Shown: one piece after another, positions 7,381 through 11,201 of the stretch | How positions within the stretch are numbered: position 1 is the stretch's first letter | Layout: every line of letters starts with the position of its first letter | Assembly (NCBI GenBank): GCA_017614625.1 | Contig: JAGABK010000174.1 | Coordinates: 1-11,201, forward strand | Source of the DNA: Spirochaetales bacterium | GTDB taxonomy: Bacteria; Spirochaetota; Spirochaetia; Sphaerochaetales; Sphaerochaetaceae | DNA length: 11,201 bases | Reading direction: 5' to 3' | Program-made: the position numbers and the translations under genes | The notes under the pieces: generated by a model | Database searches by the model: none | What the model was told of the DNA's origin: nothing | Seen by the model: the letters and a program-made list of their open reading frames with translations, nothing else

Positions 7381-7408
7381 GGCGGAGACCCGGTTCCGGA
7401 TTTCCGCC
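7381..7408 (+). other. Second hairpin in the binding protein-permease gap
   Basis: GGCGGAGA (7381-7388) pairs with TTTCCGCC (7401-7408), with one G-U pair. A further three pairs are possible inside (CCG/CGG around 7390-7399). No U-tract follows. It is only 9 bases after the first hairpin and may act with it as an mRNA stabiliser. It is a weaker structure than the first. Confidence 0.5.
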
Positions 7409-7450
7409 CGTCATTGCAAAGACAATAGCTAAAAGAGAGGTCTGATTAAT

Positions 7451-8434
7451 ATGGTCAAATACGTTATCAAGCGTGTGTTGCTCATGCTTCTGACGTTCTT
7501 CATCATCATGTCGGGATGTTTCATCCTGATAAGGCTTCTGCCCAATGTTCCCGCGCAGCAGTTCGGAAAGGACATGAACCTTGTCCTTCAGCGCAGGGTC
7601 AGGCAGGGCCTTGTGGACATGAACGGCAACCCCATACCGATGATCCAGCAGTACTGGCACTTCATCACCCGCACCCTGATAGGAGGGGACTGGGGCGTCA
7701 GCGAAAGCCTGTACATAGGCCAGGACTGCTTCTCCATCTTCCTGAGCAAGCTCCCGGCCACCATTCTGCTGAATGTGTACGCCATGGTCTTCTCCGTTCC
7801 GCTGGGACTGCTCCTGGGAATCTACGCCGCCCTGCGCAAGAACCGCTGGCAGGACCACGTGATCTCCACGGGAGTCATGGTCTTCGTCTCAGTTCCCAGC
7901 TACGTGTACGCGTTCCTGGTGCAGTACCTGCTGTGCTACAGGCTCAAGCTGTTCCCGCTCGTCATGAACAGCGGAAGGGACTACTTCACCTGGTCCATGT
8001 TCCATTCCATGCTGCCGGCAATCCTCTCGCTTTCCTTCGGCTCGATAGCCGGCTTCGCCCGCTACACGCGTGCGGAGCTGACCGAGGTCCTCACAAGCGA
8101 GTACCTGCTTCTGGCACGCACCAAGGGTCTGACGAAGGGCCAGACCACCAGACGCCACGCGCTGCGCAACGCCATGGTCGTCATCTTCCCCATGATAATA
8201 GGTGAGTTCATCGGAATCATCGGCGGATCGCTGATCATCGAGAACATCTTCGTCGTTCCCGGTGTCGGACCCCTGTACGTCAATTCCATCACCGCGCTGG
8301 ATTACAACTTCTTCATGCTTCTGTCCGGTTTCTACTGTCTCATCGGACTGGCATCGGGAATTCTTCTCGACCTCAGCTACAGTTTCATCGACCCGAGGAT
8401 CAGAATAGGGAGCAAGGCAAATGGCAAGTACTGA
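7451..8434 (+). CDS. oppB: ABC importer permease, OppB/DppB type
   Basis: The first of two membrane subunits forming the peptide channel. Its 327 residues match the usual length. The N-terminus MVKYVIKRVLLMLLTFFII is the typical opening of this family, with a basic flank and first helix at about 8-28. The cytoplasmic coupling (EAA) loop reads SEYLLLARTKGLTKGQ, followed by RRHALRNAM, which contacts the ATPase. IIGGSLIIENIFVVPGVGPL is the family's penultimate-loop signature. About six membrane helices are expected. The ribosome binding site AGAGAGG is ten bases from the ATG, rather far, and follows two hairpins, so expression is probably below that of the binding protein. Its 3' end overlaps the next gene by 14 bases. 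The subunit call is secure; the substrate (di- or oligopeptide, or other) is not. Confidence 0.93.
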   Translation: MVKYVIKRVLLMLLTFFIIMSGCFILIRLLPNVPAQQFGKDMNLVLQRRVRQGLVDMNGNPIPMIQQYWHFITRTLIGGDWGVSESLYIGQDCFSIFLSKLPATILLNVYAMVFSVPLGLLLGIYAALRKNRWQDHVISTGVMVFVSVPSYVYAFLVQYLLCYRLKLFPLVMNSGRDYFTWSMFHSMLPAILSLSFGSIAGFARYTRAELTEVLTSEYLLLARTKGLTKGQTTRRHALRNAMVVIFPMIIGEFIGIIGGSLIIENIFVVPGVGPLYVNSITALDYNFFMLLSGFYCLIGLASGILLDLSYSFIDPRIRIGSKANGKY

Positions 8435-9956
8435 CAGAAACATCTTCCCCGAGATCCCGGCCGAGAAATTCAGGTTCACGAACAACCGCTCCGAGAGCGA
8501 CGAGAAGTTCAAGACAAAGCAGATTGGCTATTTCGGCGACGCATGGAACCGCTTCCGCAAGAACAAGAGCTCGATTGCCGCAGCGGTCATTATCCTTCTG
8601 CTCATCCTGTACGCCCTCGTGGCTCCGCTGATCGGAAGCAACAACTACACGCGCAACCTCACCGACACGACATATCTGACCTACACGAAGCTCCTTCCCA
8701 AGTCGAAGCTCTTCTCCTGGCTGGGCTGGGACGGCTGCAGCAGGACGGAACTGGCCGAGGCCAACTACATCTATTATTCGGCCATCGAGAAGGAGACCGG
8801 ATACAACGTCATCCGCGAGGTCTACGGAACCCGCGTGACGGACGCCGGCAAGACCATGTACGACGTCAAACTCGACAGCTACACGGCCAACGGCTTCATC
8901 TACATGACCCTGACCCAGCAGCAGTACGAGGCCATCCAGGCCTGGCAGGACAGCACGGGAATCCAGGTCATCTATCCCGCGGTCACCCTGAAGAACGTCT
9001 CGGACGCCAGCATATGGTACGAGGCGAACGCCAAGGGAGTCGCCACCCTGAAGAACGGAGAAGTGGTCCCCGCATACAGGACAAGCGGCAACGACGGCGA
9101 CTATCATTCCCTGAGAATCGACGGAGACCCCGGGAAAACCGACGCCAACGACGCAAAGAGATACCGTTACGCCATAATCACAGGTGATTCGAACGCCATC
9201 TCCTACAAGTGCAGGGTCAACAAGTACGCCTACTTCCAGTACAGGTACGGCTTCGAGCCCATCTTCTACTTCGGAACCAACTCGCTCGGACAGGACATCT
9301 TCACGCGACTTGCCTCCGGAGCCAGGTTCTCCCTGTTGTTCGCAGTGGGAATCTCCATGATCAACCTCATCCTGGGATCGATCTACGGAGCCATCGAGGG
9401 CTATTACGGCGGTCTGGCAGACCTGATCATGGAAAGGATCAGCGACATCCTGGTCGAGGTCCCGTTCATGGTCGTGGCCACGCTCTTCCAGCTGCATCTG
9501 GCCAAGAAGGTGGGACCCGTGTGGAGCCTGCTGTTCGCCTTCGTCGTGACCGGATGGATCGGCATGGCGGCGAGGGTCAGGATGCAGTTCTACAGGTTCA
9601 AGGGCCGTGAATACGTCCTGGCCGCAAGGACCCTGGGAGCGAGCGACAGGCGTCTGATGTTCAAGCACATCTTCCCCAACTCGCTGGGAACCCTGATCAC
9701 CGGCTGCGTCCTGGTCATCCCGGGCGTAATCTTCAGCGAGTCGAGCCTCACGTACCTGGGAATCATCAACCTCGACAGCTCCACCATGACGAGCGTGGGA
9801 ACCATGCTCGCCAACGGAAAGGACTATCTTTCGACCTATCCGCACATAATCTTCTTCCCGGCGCTGTTCATAGCGCTCCTGGAAATCTCCTTCAACCTGT
9901 TCGGAAACGGACTGAGGGATGCATTCAATCCCGCACTGAGAGGAGCAGACGAATGA
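8421..9956 (+). CDS. oppC: ABC importer permease, OppC/DppC type, with a large extracytoplasmic insertion
   Basis: The second channel subunit, 511 residues against roughly 300 in classical OppC. An N-terminal cytoplasmic segment of about 50 residues ends in WNRFRKNKSS, followed by the first helix (about 51-72). A non-membrane region from about 73 to 283, rich in Tyr, Asn, Asp and Thr, is predicted to face outward. The conserved block then resumes at FGTNSLGQDIFTRLASGARF (284-303), normally only about 30-40 residues after helix 1. The remaining helices and the coupling loop GREYVLAARTLGASDRRLMF (395-414) with HIFPNSLG are normal, as is the C-terminal NLFGNGLRDAFNPALRG. The gene starts inside the end of oppB (14-base overlap) and its stop overlaps the ATPase start (ATGA), so the subunits are co-translated. 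The insertion may contact the equally enlarged binding protein. Confidence 0.92.
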   Translation: MASTDRNIFPEIPAEKFRFTNNRSESDEKFKTKQIGYFGDAWNRFRKNKSSIAAAVIILLLILYALVAPLIGSNNYTRNLTDTTYLTYTKLLPKSKLFSWLGWDGCSRTELAEANYIYYSAIEKETGYNVIREVYGTRVTDAGKTMYDVKLDSYTANGFIYMTLTQQQYEAIQAWQDSTGIQVIYPAVTLKNVSDASIWYEANAKGVATLKNGEVVPAYRTSGNDGDYHSLRIDGDPGKTDANDAKRYRYAIITGDSNAISYKCRVNKYAYFQYRYGFEPIFYFGTNSLGQDIFTRLASGARFSLLFAVGISMINLILGSIYGAIEGYYGGLADLIMERISDILVEVPFMVVATLFQLHLAKKVGPVWSLLFAFVVTGWIGMAARVRMQFYRFKGREYVLAARTLGASDRRLMFKHIFPNSLGTLITGCVLVIPGVIFSESSLTYLGIINLDSSTMTSVGTMLANGKDYLSTYPHIIFFPALFIALLEISFNLFGNGLRDAFNPALRGADE

Positions 9957-11201
9957 GCGACGACAGGATCAAGAAACTGCAGGTCAAGGACCTGACCATA
10001 TCATTCAGGACCATCAACGGAAAGGTGCAGGCCGTCCGCGACATCTCGTTCGACCTCTACAAGGGCGAGACGCTGGCCATCGTCGGCGAATCCGGAAGCG
10101 GAAAGAGCGTCACCAGCAAGGCCATCCTGGGAATCTCGGCCGCCAACGCCATCATCGAGAGCGGAGAGCTCCTCTATGACGGAATGGATCTCCTGAAGAT
10201 CGGCGAGGACGACTACCACAAGATCAGGGGAGACAAGATCTCCATGATCTTCCAGGATCCTCTTTCGAGCCTGAACCCGGTCATGAGGATCGGAAACCAG
10301 ATCACCGAGGCCATGATTCTCAAGAACAAGGCAAGCAGGCGCGAGAACCGCAGGAAGCTCAACGACACGCTCAAGGCTCTTGCCGATGTCATGAAGGCGA
10401 CCGAGGGCACGAACGACGACGCCCGTTTCGCCACCTTCAGGAAGATCATGGCCCAGCAGGCCAGGTACGAGGCTCCCTACACGCAGGCCCGCTCCAGCGC
10501 CGAAGCCGCCCTCAAGGCGGTGGACGACATGCTTCTGGCGATCGGGAAGGAGGCTCTGTCCAATCCTGTGGCCGATGCGAACGAACTCGCCACATACCTC
10601 AAGGCCGCCGTCGACCCCTTCGTGGTCCGCGACAAGGCTGCCGCCGCATCGATTGCAGACGGTCTGAAGAAGGGGGCGCACGCCGCTTCTTCATCAAAGA
10701 ACAAGGACCTCGCCGCGCTGAAGGACAGCGCGCTGAAGGCGAAGGCCGTGCTTGAGGAAGCCCTTGCCGCCGAGAAGCCCGATTTCTTCGCCCTGGGCGC
10801 ATGGATCGTGCTGGGCGGAAACACCCTGAACGGCGAGAGCGCGGCCGACCTCAAGGCAAAGACCGCTCCCTATCTGGGCGGCGAGTTCATGACCGGTTTC
10901 CGCAGCGACATCAAGGGAGCCCTGATTTCTTCCTCCAGGCAGTCCGTCACGGACATGGAGAGCGCGATCAAGGCCCTTGGGGAAGCGGGGAAGGTCTTCG
11001 GGGCCGGGATGCCGGAGAAGGCCGAGGCCGTGAAGCTGGCCAAAGAGGTCTCCGACAGCGTCGAGAAGGCCATAGACCCGTTCGAGACGGTCAAGACGAG
11101 CTTCGCATACACCTTCCGCGTGAGCCTGAAATCCGCCATCGACGTCTATTACAACGACATCGAGCGGAACAGAGCGGAGGAGAAACGCTTTTCCCGCCAG
11201 A
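9953..11201 (+). CDS. oppD: ABC importer ATPase, OppD type, with a very long insertion after the Q-loop (runs off right edge)
   Basis: The energising subunit; 416 residues are visible and the frame is open to the edge. Residues 1-125 are a normal OppD start: LQVKDLTISFRTINGKVQAV, Walker A GESGSGKS (45-52), and the Q-loop SMIFQDPLSSLNPV with Gln101. In standard OppD the signature LSGGQ and Walker B follow within about 60-80 residues. Here residues from about 136 to at least 400 are Ala/Lys/Glu/Asp-rich, probably helical, with no signature. The insertion seems to hold two related halves: F-x-T-FR at 159-163 and 312-317, A-x-x-A-x-KA at about 184-189 and 336-341, and A-V/I-DPF at 219-223 and 373-377. 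The start overlaps the oppC stop (ATGA), with GAGAGGAG upstream. No stop or frame change suggests decay. The second half of the ATPase should lie beyond the window; without it, catalytic competence is unproven. Confidence 0.88.
   Translation, partial: MSDDRIKKLQVKDLTISFRTINGKVQAVRDISFDLYKGETLAIVGESGSGKSVTSKAILGISAANAIIESGELLYDGMDLLKIGEDDYHKIRGDKISMIFQDPLSSLNPVMRIGNQITEAMILKNKASRRENRRKLNDTLKALADVMKATEGTNDDARFATFRKIMAQQARYEAPYTQARSSAEAALKAVDDMLLAIGKEALSNPVADANELATYLKAAVDPFVVRDKAAAASIADGLKKGAHAASSSKNKDLAALKDSALKAKAVLEEALAAEKPDFFALGAWIVLGGNTLNGESAADLKAKTAPYLGGEFMTGFRSDIKGALISSSRQSVTDMESAIKALGEAGKVFGAGMPEKAEAVKLAKEVSDSVEKAIDPFETVKTSFAYTFRVSLKSAIDVYYNDIERNRAEEKRFSRQ

Noticed and set aside
8400..9845. 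A 481-codon open frame on the minus strand across oppC
   Set aside because: It is the antisense shadow of the OppC-type gene; its composition (Val, Asp, Gly, His) is typical of such shadows, and there is no ribosome binding site or domain.
10001..11139. Several minus-strand open frames across the ATPase insertion
   Set aside because: I considered whether the insertion region was really coding on the other strand. The plus frame continues unbroken from a perfect Walker A and Q-loop with strong third-position G/C bias, so the minus frames are shadows.

Overview
The window looks like chromosomal DNA from a moderately high-GC, heterotrophic bacterium with a strongly C/G-ending codon preference, and I see no phage, transposon, rRNA, tRNA or CRISPR sequence. 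Two N-termini are lipoprotein signals ending in Leu-Ser-Ser-Cys and Leu-Gly-Val-Ser-Cys. Serine just before the lipidated cysteine is common in spirochaetes. Together with a surface type I pullulanase and oversized peptide-transport components, this makes a gut or anaerobic spirochaete (Treponema/Sphaerochaeta type) my best guess. A Firmicute cannot be excluded from sequence alone.

Region 1 (1-2065, minus strand) is a two-gene unit read leftward: a small flavodoxin-fold protein followed, with a TGATG stop/start overlap, by the N-terminal 491 residues of a lipoprotein type I pullulanase that runs off the left edge. A 169-bp divergent intergenic region (2066-2234) has candidate promoters in both directions.

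Region 2 (2235-4669, plus strand) is a tightly packed three-gene unit: an unrecognised secreted beta-rich protein, a MATE-family multidrug/metabolite exporter (3-nt gap), and a small DUF3899-like membrane protein (ATGA overlap).

Region 3 (4786-11201, plus strand) is an opp/dpp-type ABC importer operon: an 843-residue lipoprotein substrate-binding protein, two hairpins in the gap (the first terminator-like), then oppB-, oppC- and oppD-type genes joined by short overlaps. The most notable feature is that three of the four components are much larger than the family norm. The binding protein is about 300 residues longer than usual. The OppC-like permease has roughly 170 extra residues between its first membrane helix and the FGTN motif. 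The OppD-like ATPase has its Walker A and Q-loop in the normal place, but then at least about 250 residues of Ala/Lys/Glu-rich sequence where the LSGGQ signature should appear within about 60 residues. That insertion seems to contain a divergent internal duplication with an offset of about 153 residues. The right edge of the window falls inside it, so the catalytic second half of the ATPase is not visible.
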